A program made the translations under genes and the position numbers. From Verrucomicrobiia bacterium DG1235 (GTDB taxonomy: Bacteria; Verrucomicrobiota; Verrucomicrobiia; Opitutales; Opitutaceae), in the NCBI GenBank assembly GCA_000155695.1, contig DS990592.1, positions 4,415,820 to 4,479,819 on the forward strand: DNA of 64,000 nt. Reading direction: 5' to 3'. Positions 1-8,226 of this stretch are shown here, piece by piece. The notes under the pieces were generated by a model. The model was given only the letters and a program-made list of their open reading frames with translations. It ran no database searches and was not told the origin of the DNA. Numbering within the stretch: position 1 is the first letter of the stretch; the number at the start of each line of letters is the position of its first letter.

Positions 1-489
1 ATTGACGGTACCGGAGGGTTTGCCGGAGCCGCTGAAGAGGCCGTTGGCGCCGCGCAGGATTTCGACGCGCTGGTAGAGAGCGGTGTCGAACTCTTGATTT
101 GTGTCACCGCTGTAGGTCGGGATGCCGTCGACTTGGAAGTCGGTGATTTGGAAGCCGCGCGAGAAGTAGAGGGGGCGCTGGGTGTCGTACATGGACACGT
201 TGACTCCGGTGACGTTGCGCATGACGTCGTCCATGTTGTACATGGATTCCGCTTCGAGGCGGGAGCTGTCGATCAGGCTGATCGTCTGCGGCGTTTCTCG
301 GTCGGAGAGCGGTAGGCGGGTGGCGGCCCCGATGGTGTCGTAGTTGTCGCCGAATACGGTAAAGCCGCTGAGCTCGAATGCTTGGTCTTCGGTGACTGGC
401 GCGTCTACGCTGTTTTGGGCGCTGGCGGTGCCGGCGAATCCGAGCGTACCGAGGGCGCATCCTGTGAGGAGTGATTTCAGGTTTTTCAT
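1..489 (-). CDS. TonB-dependent siderophore receptor, N-terminal part (cut by window edge)
   Basis: Outer-membrane receptor that would import a ferric siderophore using TonB energy. The first 163 residues are visible; the rest lies beyond base 1. A signal peptide covers about residues 1-24 (cut near ASA|Q). A TonB-box-like stretch ELSGFTVFG follows at 39-47. The plug domain is clear: RETPQTISLID (64-74) and VEILRGANGLFSGSG (142-156), hallmarks of the siderophore subgroup. The ATG at 489 is chosen because the signal peptide begins there. A PchR-like AraC regulator and a ferritin lie nearby on the same strand, which fits an iron-uptake role. A tandem AraC-type element lies about 97 bp upstream. 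The siderophore itself cannot be deduced. Confidence 0.93.
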   Translation of the reverse strand, partial: MKNLKSLLTGCALGTLGFAGTASAQNSVDAPVTEDQAFELSGFTVFGDNYDTIGAATRLPLSDRETPQTISLIDSSRLEAESMYNMDDVMRNVTGVNVSMYDTQRPLYFSRGFQITDFQVDGIPTYSGDTNQEFDTALYQRVEILRGANGLFSGSGKPSGTVN

Positions 490-585
490 CTTTGAATCCA
501 GTTTGTGCTATCGATGGAGGCCCGCGGTTGCGCGAGTGAATCCATCTGCGAGCACGATAGCGCGATGGGCGGTTTGGTTTCCGCC

Positions 586-618
586 CCGTAAGGGATTCTG
601 GATGCTCCGTGACGGATT
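586..618. promoter_or_regulatory. Tandem 12-bp element, candidate AraC-family operator of the siderophore receptor
   Basis: Two direct half-sites, CCGTAAGGGATT (586-597) and CCGTGACGGATT (607-618), start exactly 21 bp apart, two helical turns. The same arrangement recurs at 2894-2926. AraC regulators of the PchR/YbtA type bind such tandem direct repeats; assigning it to the regulator at 2988-3926 is inference. The site is also upstream of the divergent gene starting near 826. The rest of 490-825 shows nothing else convincing. Confidence 0.6.
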
Positions 619-825
619 AATCTTGTTCAGTAAAAGCAGCGGTATCCTAGGGTAGTTGTCTGTTTTTTGGATTGGTACTTTTTCAAGTTGGGCAAATTTC
701 AATGAATCCGATTGTTCGTCTCCGTGACGAACCGCTCGATCGCTCAGTGGGGTAGGTTAGATTACATTTTCGTAATGTTGGGATTTGGGAGGAAACGCGA
801 TCGGCACGCGTGGGTCATTGCGGCG

Positions 826-1590
826 ATGCGGAATATTTTCTTTTCTCTGTTTTTTGGTTTACTGGGCTCGGCGTCTACGGCTTTTGCCGAGGATAGTTTC
901 GAGGGACGGATCGACTACGAGATAGATAGCGGCGGTCAGGTTTGGAGGTATGCGGTTTGGCTGAAGGGGGACCTGTGGAGATCGGAGCTGAGGAGCGGTC
1001 AGCAGGTTTTCGAATTGCGTATTGGGAATTCTGAGACGGGGGAAGCGTTTCTTGTGAATGAGGCGGGCGAGAGTTTTCGCTCGATTGGTGCAGGGAGCTT
1101 TGGGCCGGGACCGGCGGGGTCGCCGCCGGGAGATGCTAGGGGGAAGAAGAAAAAGGGAGGGAAGCCCGTGGACCTTGAGAAGGTGGTTGTGGTAAATAAG
1201 CGGTATTTGGATTTGCTTGGTCGAAGCGCTCAGCTGGAGGAACTGAAGGGGCCGGGAAAGAGGTTGCAGCTTTGGTGGGTGGATGATCTCGGAGCGATTT
1301 CGGGCATGGCTATTCCGCGATTGAAGGCGTTGGAGGAGAAGAAGGGCTTGATGCCTTTGTACTTTGAGGAGCGGGAGGCGGTTCCGCTATTGATCGCGCT
1401 GCCAAATGCGAAGGGAAAAAAAGCATTTTCGATGAAGGCGGTTGGGATCGAAGCTATGGAGATCGAAGATGCGTTCGTGACATTGCCCGATGGATACAAG
1501 CCAGAGATGGGTGGGCGGCCGATGGGCGGCGGTGGAGGTGGCGGAAGGCCGAGAGGCGGCCGTCCCACGGGGCCGCCTCCGGGAATGTGA
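826..1590 (+). CDS. Secreted protein of unknown function with Gly/Pro/Arg-rich tail
   Basis: A 254-residue protein starting with a clear signal peptide (MRNIFFSLFFGLLGS, cut after AFA near residue 20). The frame is open upstream to 712, with another ATG at 775, but those starts would bury the signal sequence, so the ATG at 826 is preferred. The mature part opens FEGRIDYEIDSGGQVWRYAVW, resembling DUF4412-like exported proteins; this is a weak resemblance only. A lysine-rich patch (GKKKKGGK) and a low-complexity tail GGGGGGGRPRGGRPTGPP stand out. It is divergent from the siderophore receptor and could share its control region. Function unknown; periplasmic or outer-membrane location inferred. 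Confidence 0.7.
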   Translation: MRNIFFSLFFGLLGSASTAFAEDSFEGRIDYEIDSGGQVWRYAVWLKGDLWRSELRSGQQVFELRIGNSETGEAFLVNEAGESFRSIGAGSFGPGPAGSPPGDARGKKKKGGKPVDLEKVVVVNKRYLDLLGRSAQLEELKGPGKRLQLWWVDDLGAISGMAIPRLKALEEKKGLMPLYFEEREAVPLLIALPNAKGKKAFSMKAVGIEAMEIEDAFVTLPDGYKPEMGGRPMGGGGGGGRPRGGRPTGPPPGM

Positions 1591-1974
1591 ACGAAATGCT
1601 TGCAGGCTAGACCGTTTTTTGGGGAACCAGTCGCCTGAGAGTGTGATGGAAATGGGGTGGATGTCGCGGTTGGGTCCGCCTTCGGGGCGACGGCCGCTTT
1701 CGCCGTGTTGGTGAGCTCCACCTCCTTGCCCGCCTTGTTGGCGACCGCCACCGCGACGGCCTGATGAGGCTGGGATGGAGATCGCTTCCCAATTGGGGTT
1801 CCACGACTGGGTGATTTCGAAGCGTTGCTGGAGCGAGATAGGCCGACTGCGCATAGTGGCGTCGGTTTCGACGGTTTGCTCGGCGGGGGCTCGCGTGAGC
1901 GAGGGGTCGAGGATTTCGTTGGCGAGGTTTCTGGACCAGCTGTACGAGAACACGGTTCCGGTAACGGATCGCAA
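1591..1974 (-). pseudogene. Possible remnant of an outer-membrane protein gene (weak)
   Basis: Reading the minus strand from about 1974 gives a protein-like stretch: FSYSWSRNLANEI, then RFEITQSWNPNWEAIS, a Gly/Gln/Arg-rich run, and ISITLSGDWFPKK near 1615. Alternating aromatic/polar residues and the glycine-rich segment recall C-terminal strands of TonB-type outer-membrane proteins. There is no good start (TTG only), it lies behind the terminator-like hairpin at 1980-2015, and the frame then runs antisense into the gene ending at 1590. A broken gene end is the best guess; it may also be non-coding. Confidence 0.22.
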
Positions 1975-1979
1975 ATGAA

Positions 1980-2015
1980 ATAACTCTTTTTCGTAGCCAT
2001 ACGAAAAAGAGTTAT
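1980..2015 (-). terminator. Perfect 16-bp hairpin downstream of ferritin
   Basis: Bases 1980-1995 pair perfectly with 2000-2015 around a 4-base loop GCCA. It begins 51 bp after the ferritin stop. The stem contains A/T runs, so it could work as a terminator in either direction, between ferritin and the converging gene that ends at 1590. Confidence 0.65.
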
Positions 2016-2065
2016 GGATGTGAGAAGGGTGGGAGGCGTTTGAGCCTCTTTTTATGGGGTCGGGC

Positions 2066-2569
2066 CTACTCCTCTTCGGGCCCGCGGTTGCCTGCGAGGG
2101 TGTCGAGCATCATCAGGGCGTCTGGGTTTTCGCCGGCTCTCTTTATCTTTTCGATCATGTCGCTGACGTTTTTCTCTTCTTCGACTTGCTCGTCGACGAA
2201 CCACTTGAGGAAGGAGACGGTGGCGTAGTCGGCGGAGTCGTGGGCAATCTTATAGAGATTGTTGATGGCGGCGGTCACTTTCTTCTCTTGCTCGAGGCTG
2301 GATTCGAAGACGGCGAGTGGGGAAGAGAACTGGTGAACAGGGGCTTCGAGGGCGGGGAGTTCGATGTCGGCGCCGCGGTCGAGCAGGTAGGTGTAGAACT
2401 TCATGGCGTGCTCGCGTTCTTCGTCACTCTGCATGGACATCCAGCTGGCGAATCCGTCCCATGAGTTGGCTTCGAAGTAAGCGGCCATGGAGAGGTAGGA
2501 GTAGGAGGCTTGGAACTCCATGCCTATTTGAGCGTTGAGGGCTTGCTTGAGTTCGGTAGGTAAATTCAT
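2066..2569 (-). CDS. ftnA: Ferritin (bacterial FtnA type)
   Basis: Iron-storage protein that oxidises Fe2+ at a di-iron centre and stores ferric mineral in a 24-mer shell in the cytoplasm. At 167 residues it has normal family length. The ferroxidase ligands are all visible: E18, E51 and H54 (in SDEEREHAM), E95, and Q128 with E131 (in VDEQVEEE). It ends with an acidic tail. It starts 103 bp after the stop of the Cys-rich gene at 2672-2842 on the same strand, so the two may share a transcript controlled by the AraC-type site at 2894-2926. A strong hairpin follows the stop. Confidence 0.95.
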   Translation of the reverse strand: MNLPTELKQALNAQIGMEFQASYSYLSMAAYFEANSWDGFASWMSMQSDEEREHAMKFYTYLLDRGADIELPALEAPVHQFSSPLAVFESSLEQEKKVTAAINNLYKIAHDSADYATVSFLKWFVDEQVEEEKNVSDMIEKIKRAGENPDALMMLDTLAGNRGPEEE

Positions 2570-2671
2570 GGGGCTAAGTTAGATCGGAGGGATCCGCTTG
2601 TCCAGTGTGGCGAGGATTAGAATGTGAGATTTTTGCCTGTGAAGCTTGGATTTGGGTGTCGCTCGATGACT

Positions 2672-2842
2672 CTAGCCGATCTTGAGCTTGCGGGCTTTGC
2701 AGAGGTGGTCGCCGCAACCGGCGACGCGGGCGCACTTGCCGCAGACGAACTTTGGCTGGCAGACGAGGAGCTGAATTTCGTCGAAGTGTTCCTTGAAGGC
2801 GGACTTCTTGATGCCGCAGAGCGATTTGATTTTCAGTTTCAT
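2672..2842 (-). CDS. Small Cys-rich protein (56 aa), possible metal or Fe-S binder
   Basis: A 56-residue basic protein beginning MKLKIKSLCGIKKSAF. It has six cysteines (9, 28, 34, 37, 43, 48), including a CxxC in FVCGKCARVAGCGDHLC, plus His46. This pattern suggests a small zinc or iron-sulfur site; no named family is claimed. It is flanked by the AraC regulator (2988-3926) and ferritin, all on the minus strand. A tandem AraC-type element sits 52-84 bp before its start, the same element found before the siderophore receptor. It is short enough to be missed by gene callers. Coding status is supported by the ordered cysteine pattern and context. Confidence 0.7.
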   Translation of the reverse strand: MKLKIKSLCGIKKSAFKEHFDEIQLLVCQPKFVCGKCARVAGCGDHLCKARKLKIG

Positions 2843-2893
2843 AGCCGTGTTAGAGGCGGAGAGTTTAACGGGAGAAAGGGGTGGAAGGCTGCT

Positions 2894-2926
2894 CCGAGAG
2901 GGATTTTGGCCGCTCCGGGAGGGATT
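2894..2926. promoter_or_regulatory. Tandem 12-bp element upstream of the Cys-rich gene, candidate AraC operator
   Basis: CCGAGAGGGATT (2894-2905) and CCGGGAGGGATT (2915-2926) are direct half-sites starting 21 bp apart. Spacing and orientation match the pair at 586-618 upstream of the siderophore receptor. The element sits between the end of the AraC-type regulator and the start of the small Cys-rich gene, in promoter position for the latter and possibly for ferritin. Confidence 0.6.
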
Positions 2927-2987
2927 TCTTATTTTGGAGTATTTTTCCTCGTGTGGTGCGGGTGTTCTTTTTTGTGGAGATTGGATT

Positions 2988-3926
2988 CTAGTGGCTGGGG
3001 GAGATTTCGGAGGGGTTGAGGCCGTAGGCTTCTTTGAAGGCGCGGGCGAAGTGGCTGGGGTTGCTGTAGCCGACGGCGTTGGCGATTTCGATGACGCTGC
3101 GCTCTCCGGCTTGGAGGAACTCGCGGGCGCGCTCCATGCGTTTTTGTCTCAGGTATCCGAATACGGTGGTGCCGAATCGTTCCTTGAAGCCGCGTTTGAG
3201 CTTGAATTCGTTTAGGTGGACGGTTCGGCTGAGCTGGGCGATGGAATGGTCTTCGCCGTAGCGGGTTTCGAGGATGCGGGCGGCGGCAGCGAGGGCGAGC
3301 TCGTCGCGGGAGGCCCGTTGGGGGACGATGGCGCGGCAGGGGGAGAAGGCGGGCTGGTCGAGCAGAAGGGCGAGCCACTCGAGGGTCTTGGCCTCGATGA
3401 GGAGGCGTTCGCGAGTGTTCGCTCCTTCGAGTTCGGAGAGTTCCTGGCCGAGGGCGAGGAGTCGGCCGGCGGCGGATCCGGAGTTGAGGAAGCTTTTGTC
3501 GGGATCGAGGAGCTGGGGGGAGACGGTGTCGGAGAATCCGGTGAGGCTAGCGGCGGCTTGCTCGTCGAACTCGAGCCAGTGGAGCTGGCAGGTTTGCTGG
3601 CAGGAGAAGTGGAAGGGGAGTCCGGCGGGCTTGACGAGAGCCCAGTCTCCGCTGGCGCAGTGGTTTAGGTCGGAGTCGTTAGGGGCGAAGGCGATGTGTC
3701 CTTGGGAGACGAATACGATTTGCAGGTGGGATTTGCCCGGCCATGCGAGGCGTTGACCATTGGTTGCTTGATTTACATTTGCGTGAACGAGGGCGATGCC
3801 GGGGCGTTGCTCGAAGCGTCGGATGTCGATCGCTTGGTCGCCGACTGGCAGCGTGAGGCGCGACGGTGCCTTGAAAGGGCAATAGGTCGTCGGAGCGGAA
3901 CGCGTGCTCGCATCTTGGTCTGGCAT
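2988..3926 (-). CDS. AraC-family transcriptional regulator, PchR-like
   Basis: A DNA-binding regulator, probably of the siderophore genes. The C-terminal ~110 residues form the double helix-turn-helix: IAQLSRTVHLNEFKLKRGF with GTTVFGYLRQKRMERAREFL is the form typical of PchR/YbtA-like siderophore-responsive regulators, and IANAVGYSNPSHFARAFK is the second motif. The N-terminal part would sense the ligand. ATG 3926 gives 312 residues; a TTG at 3992 would add 22 residues of uncertain coding value. It is unusually close to its likely targets: the Cys-rich gene, ferritin and, 2.5 kb away, the receptor. A Fur-box-like sequence lies about 75 bp upstream. Confidence 0.88.
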   Translation of the reverse strand: MPDQDASTRSAPTTYCPFKAPSRLTLPVGDQAIDIRRFEQRPGIALVHANVNQATNGQRLAWPGKSHLQIVFVSQGHIAFAPNDSDLNHCASGDWALVKPAGLPFHFSCQQTCQLHWLEFDEQAAASLTGFSDTVSPQLLDPDKSFLNSGSAAGRLLALGQELSELEGANTRERLLIEAKTLEWLALLLDQPAFSPCRAIVPQRASRDELALAAAARILETRYGEDHSIAQLSRTVHLNEFKLKRGFKERFGTTVFGYLRQKRMERAREFLQAGERSVIEIANAVGYSNPSHFARAFKEAYGLNPSEISPSH

Positions 3927-3999
3927 TTTCGGTTTGTCGCGGTCGTTGTTGAGAGAGAGTCGCAACAAATGGCTTCGTAGGTGGGCTGTCAATGTTGGA

Positions 4000-4018
4000 A
4001 TTGAGACGCATTCGCATT
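4000..4018. promoter_or_regulatory. Weak Fur-box-like sequence upstream of the AraC gene
   Basis: On the minus strand this reads AATGCGAATGCGTCTCAAT, an imperfect dyad resembling AATGAGAAT-n-ATTCTCATT. It lies about 75 bp before the ATG at 3926. If real it would place the AraC regulator under iron (Fur) control. The match is partial. Confidence 0.3.
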
Positions 4019-4282
4019 AATAGGTACTAGGTTCTAGGTTTTGGGGATTGGGATGGTGGGTGGTTTTTGGGGCTGCTTGGTTGCTCGACTGGGCGGCGGG
4101 GTGGTGGCTTTGAGGGCGTGGGGCTGGGCGGGACTTGGGCGTGGGAGGGCGTGTTGGGGCTTAGTTGGGTGAATTCCCGTGGATTTCACGGTTTTGGGCC
4201 AACTTTCGATTTGCCCCGTATTGGGAAAGTACAATGCTCTCGGATTCCTCGTTAACTACCAACACGGAAACACATCAAGACT

Positions 4283-4753
4283 ATGGCAATCGCGACTGGC
4301 ACCAAGGCCCCGGATTTCACTTTGAAGAGCAAAAACGACGAAGGTTTGGCTGACGTCACTCTGAGCGCGAACTATGGTTCGTCGGCGACGGTTCTGCTCT
4401 TTTTCCCTCTGGCGTTCACGAGCGTTTGCGAAGCTGAGCTTTGCGGCATTCGCGACTCTCTGGCTGACTACTCTAGCTTGGACGCGCAGGTCTATGGGAT
4501 CAGCGTCGACAGTCCGTTTTCGCAGGAAGCTTTTGCGAAGGCAAACGGCTTGAATTTTCCGCTTTTGAGCGATTTTAACAAGGATGTGAGCGCGGCATAC
4601 GATGTGCTTTTTGAAGACCTTCTTGGTTTCAAGGGTGTCTCCAAGCGAGCGGCGTTTGTGATCAGCAAGGACGGCGATGTTGTATATTCGGAGTCGAGCG
4701 ACGACCCGAAGCAGCTTCCGAATTTTGCCGCGATCAAGGCTGCTCTCGCTTAG
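4283..4753 (+). CDS. Peroxiredoxin, Bcp-like (AhpC/TSA family)
   Basis: Thiol peroxidase of 156 residues that reduces hydrogen peroxide and organic hydroperoxides in the cytoplasm. The peroxidatic Cys49 is in LAFTSVCEAEL, preceded by the usual P/T residues. Cys54 follows five residues later (CEAELCGIRD), the spacing of Bcp-type atypical two-Cys enzymes such as E. coli Bcp. KGVSKRAAFVISKDG is the expected later strand with the conserved Arg. It stands alone, 104 bp before aconitase on the same strand. No signal peptide. Confidence 0.93.
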   Translation: MAIATGTKAPDFTLKSKNDEGLADVTLSANYGSSATVLLFFPLAFTSVCEAELCGIRDSLADYSSLDAQVYGISVDSPFSQEAFAKANGLNFPLLSDFNKDVSAAYDVLFEDLLGFKGVSKRAAFVISKDGDVVYSESSDDPKQLPNFAAIKAALA

Positions 4754-4857
4754 GCGTCGGCGCTTGCCACTGACCGGGGCGGCGCCTTTGGGGCCCGTCC
4801 TGTTTTATCGACTGACGATTTTCCAATTTCTTTTCCGAAAAGACTGACACGACACAA

Positions 4858-7584
4858 ATGAGCGTACTTCCTAATCCGCTGAACTCACTGAAAACTTTCG
4901 ACTCCGGCCTAGAGGGCGAGTCTTTCTTCTATTCGCTTCCGTCGTTGGAAGAGGGAGGCGTCGGCCCGATCTCGAAGTTGCCTGTATCCATTCGGGTAGT
5001 ACTGGAGTCTGTGCTTCGCAATTGCGATGGCAAGCGCGTGAAGGAAGAGGATGTGAAGACTTTGGCGAACTGGAACGCGAAGGATCCGGCAAAGGTTGAG
5101 ATTCCCTTCGTGTTGTCTCGCATCGTATTGCAGGATTTCACGGGAGTGCCGCTTCTTGTCGATCTCGCCGCGATGCGTTCCGCTGTGGCTGACCTTGGCA
5201 AGGATTCGTCTGTCATCGAGCCTCTCGTGCCGGTGGATCTTGTAGTTGACCACTCAGTACAGGTAGACAAGTCGGGCACAGCTGACTCGTTTCTGCAGAA
5301 CATGGCGATCGAGTTCGATCGTAACATGGAGCGCTACGAGTTCCTGAAGTGGGGGCAGCAGGCGTTTGAGACTTTCCAGGTCGTGCCTCCCGGTATCGGC
5401 ATCGTGCACCAGGTCAATCTCGAGTATCTTGCGAAGGTGGTGCATGCCAAGGCGGTCGAGGGTGGCAATGTATTCTATCCAGACACGTTGGTGGGTACGG
5501 ATTCTCACACTACGATGATCAATGGTCTCGGCGTAGTTGGCTGGGGTGTAGGCGGGATCGAGGCGGAGTCCGGCATGCTTGGCCAGCCGGTTTATTTTCT
5601 CACGCCCGAAGTTATCGGCGTAAATCTCACTGGCGAATTGAAGGAAGGCGTGACCGCGACTGACCTGACTCTGCGCATCACCGAGCTTTTGCGTCAGGAA
5701 AAGGTTGTCGGCAAGTTTGTGGAGTTTCACGGCGAGGGGGCTCGTAATCTATCTCTGGCGGACCGCGGTACGATCGCTAACATGGCTCCAGAATACGGCG
5801 CGACGATGGGTTATTTTCCTGTAGACGAAAAATCACTACAGTATTTGGAGGCGACGGGTCGCGACCCTCAGGCAGTGGCTTCCGTGAAGGCGTATCTCGA
5901 AGCTCAGAATCTTTTTGGCATTCCTGCGGCCGGCGAGCTCGAGTATACGAATGTAGTCGATCTCGACATGTCGACCATCGAGCCAGGCGTCGCGGGGCCG
6001 AAGCGTCCACAGGACCGCATCGACGTGAAGAATCTCAAGGGAGCTTTCGACGAGCTTTTTGTTCAGTCGGTGGCTGACGGCGGATTTGGGCGCGCTCCGG
6101 CGGACCGGGCCGCGAAGGTAACAGTCGATAGCGACGACGCGATGAACGGTCAGGAGATCGGGCATGGGTCGGTGCTGATTGCGGCGATCACTTCTTGCAC
6201 GAACACTTCGAATCCGAGCGTGATGCTTGCGGCTGGACTTCTTGCTAAGAAAGCGGTCGAAAAGGGGTTATCGGTTAACCCGACTGTAAAAACTTCGCTC
6301 GCGCCGGGGTCTCGTGTGGTAACGGATTACCTTGCTGAAACGGATCTTCAGTCATCGCTCGACGCGCTAGGCTTCAATCTCGTGGGCTACGGCTGCACGA
6401 CTTGTATCGGTAATTCCGGTCCTCTCGCGGATCCGATCGAAGCTGCTATTTCCAAGGGCGAGCTCGTGGCGGCTTCGGTTCTTTCTGGCAACCGTAATTT
6501 CGAGGCCCGCGTTCATGGGTCGATCAAGTCGAACTTCCTAATGTCTCCGCCGCTGGTGGTCGCCTACGCATTGGCCGGTCGGGTGGATATCGATCTCTTC
6601 GAAGAGCCGTTGGGAACTGGAAGCGATGGGGAGCCTGTTTATTTGAAGGACATTTGGCCGACCAATGCCGAAATCGAGGACGCCGTGACCAAGGGGCTGA
6701 AGCCGGAGATGTTCCAACGTCAGTACTCTGACGTGGCCAGTGCGAATCCCGAGTGGCTCAAGATCGAGTCGTCAACTGGCTCTATCTACAAGTGGAATGA
6801 CGAGTCGACTTACATTCACCGTCCGCCGTTCTTCGATGGATTTTCAATGGAGGTCGGAACGATTCAGCCGATCACCGGGATGCGTCCGCTAGCCATTATG
6901 GGCGATTCGGTCACGACGGACCATATTTCTCCTGCAGGCGCGTTTAAGCCTGAGACGCCGGCTGGCAAGTATCTGCAATCGCGTGGCGTCGAGCCAAAGG
7001 ATTTCAATTCTTATGGCAGCCGTCGGGGCAATGACTTGATTATGACTCGTGGCACTTTCGCCAATGTTCGCGTGAAGAACCTCATGGCGGACGGCAAGGA
7101 AGGCGGCTTCACCAAGATCATGCCGGAGGGTACTCCCGCGACGATCTTCGACGCATGCCAGACCTACAAGGAGCGCGGCACACCGCTGATCGTGTTTACT
7201 GGAATTGACTACGGCATGGGCAGCTCGCGCGACTGGGCCGCCAAAGGCACGAATCTTCTCGGAGTGAAGGCGGTAGTGGCTCGCAGTTACGAGCGGATCC
7301 ACCGCTCGAACCTGATTGGGATGGGAGTGCTTCCGCTGGAGTTCCTCGATGGGCAGAGCGCTCAGTCGCTCGGTCTCGACGGTAGCGAAATCGTCTCGCT
7401 TCCCGGGCTCGGCGATGATCTCAAGCCAGGTCAGACGCTTACTGCTGTTATTGAGCGAGCGAATGGCGAGACGGATGAGGTCGAGATGAAGGTTCGCGTG
7501 GATACGGACATCGAAGTAGAATATATTCGCAACGGCGGCATCTTGCAGTATGTTCTTCGTGATATTCTAAAAGCTGCGAAGTAA
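4858..7584 (+). CDS. acnA: Aconitate hydratase A
   Basis: TCA-cycle enzyme converting citrate to isocitrate through a [4Fe-4S] cluster. The 908-residue length is standard for bacterial AcnA/IRP-type aconitases. The cluster cysteines are Cys447 (TSCTNTSNP), Cys513 and Cys516 ([10 protein letters not shown]). The swivel domain carries SYGSRRGND and [18 protein letters not shown] near the C terminus. Early motifs HQVNLEYL and [14 protein letters not shown] are intact. It is a single gene, followed 51 bp later by the STAS gene. This class is also an RNA-binding iron sensor in other bacteria; nothing here proves that role. Confidence 0.97.
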   Translation: MSVLPNPLNSLKTFDSGLEGESFFYSLPSLEEGGVGPISKLPVSIRVVLESVLRNCDGKRVKEEDVKTLANWNAKDPAKVEIPFVLSRIVLQDFTGVPLLVDLAAMRSAVADLGKDSSVIEPLVPVDLVVDHSVQVDKSGTADSFLQNMAIEFDRNMERYEFLKWGQQAFETFQVVPPGIGIVHQVNLEYLAKVVHAKAVEGGNVFYPDTLVGTDSHTTMINGLGVVGWGVGGIEAESGMLGQPVYFLTPEVIGVNLTGELKEGVTATDLTLRITELLRQEKVVGKFVEFHGEGARNLSLADRGTIANMAPEYGATMGYFPVDEKSLQYLEATGRDPQAVASVKAYLEAQNLFGIPAAGELEYTNVVDLDMSTIEPGVAGPKRPQDRIDVKNLKGAFDELFVQSVADGGFGRAPADRAAKVTVDSDDAMNGQEIGHGSVLIAAITSCTNTSNPSVMLAAGLLAKKAVEKGLSVNPTVKTSLAPGSRVVTDYLAETDLQSSLDALGFNLVGYGCTTCIGNSGPLADPIEAAISKGELVAASVLSGNRNFEARVHGSIKSNFLMSPPLVVAYALAGRVDIDLFEEPLGTGSDGEPVYLKDIWPTNAEIEDAVTKGLKPEMFQRQYSDVASANPEWLKIESSTGSIYKWNDESTYIHRPPFFDGFSMEVGTIQPITGMRPLAIMGDSVTTDHISPAGAFKPETPAGKYLQSRGVEPKDFNSYGSRRGNDLIMTRGTFANVRVKNLMADGKEGGFTKIMPEGTPATIFDACQTYKERGTPLIVFTGIDYGMGSSRDWAAKGTNLLGVKAVVARSYERIHRSNLIGMGVLPLEFLDGQSAQSLGLDGSEIVSLPGLGDDLKPGQTLTAVIERANGETDEVEMKVRVDTDIEVEYIRNGGILQYVLRDILKAAK

Positions 7585-7635
7585 TCCTTAGCCCAGTAGC
7601 CGCTAGCGTTATCCATTCAAGGTCGTTTCGAAGTC

Positions 7636-8148
7636 ATGCCCGAAGAGTCTCCTGTCTTTCTAGTTGATCCGTATTCCAGCCCAGTGGCCGTTCGGATAGC
7701 GGGCCGCGCGTCGTTTCAGAACGTGGTGCCGCTCAAGGAGTTTCTCAAGAGCTCCTACGCCTCGGGGAAGCGGGACTTCGTATTCGATTTCAGCCAGTGC
7801 ACGGGAATGGATAGTACCGTCTTAGGCGTGTTGGCGGGGTGCGCTCTCGAGCTGAGACGTCTCGAGCCGAAAGGGTCGTTGGTCCTCTCTCGGCTAAACG
7901 ATCGGAATCTCGAGCTTGTGAAGAATCTCGGCCTTCATCGCATCGCTACGGTGGATGCCGGCGAGAACGGAGTGGCTTCTGGAGTCGGGGCGACGACCGC
8001 TTTGAATGCCAAGCAACTGGACGAGCTCGAGAACGCTCGTCTGTGTCTAGAAGCGCACGAGAGTCTAGTCGCTGCGGATTCGGATAATCGAGAGAAGTTT
8101 CAAGACGTCATTGCGTATTTGAAGAATCGAGTAGAAGACGAGGCTTAG
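7636..8148 (+). CDS. STAS-domain protein (anti-sigma-factor antagonist type)
   Basis: A cytoplasmic protein of 170 residues whose first ~110 form a STAS domain. The motif DFSQCTGMDSTVLGVLAG contains the Asp-Ser pair at the usual phosphorylation site. In this family a kinase phosphorylates the Ser and a PP2C phosphatase removes it, releasing or sequestering a partner. A 60-residue helical, acidic tail follows the domain. The next gene, 78 bp downstream, is a SpoIIE-like phosphatase, so the pair is very likely a partner-switching module. No HPK/anti-sigma kinase or sigma factor is adjacent, so the output is unknown. Confidence 0.85.
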   Translation: MPEESPVFLVDPYSSPVAVRIAGRASFQNVVPLKEFLKSSYASGKRDFVFDFSQCTGMDSTVLGVLAGCALELRRLEPKGSLVLSRLNDRNLELVKNLGLHRIATVDAGENGVASGVGATTALNAKQLDELENARLCLEAHESLVAADSDNREKFQDVIAYLKNRVEDEA

Positions 8149-8226
8149 CTGGTGTCGTGTCGTCTCGTTTAGTCTATTTAAATGAGAGCCCGCCAGTTTT
8201 GAAATTACCCCAACTCCTTGTCTTTG

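Noticed and set aside
1230-2000. Long minus-strand frame antisense to the gene ending at 1590
   Set aside because: Its Pro/Ser-rich reading is a typical shadow of the G-rich opposite strand, and it starts inside the terminator hairpin.
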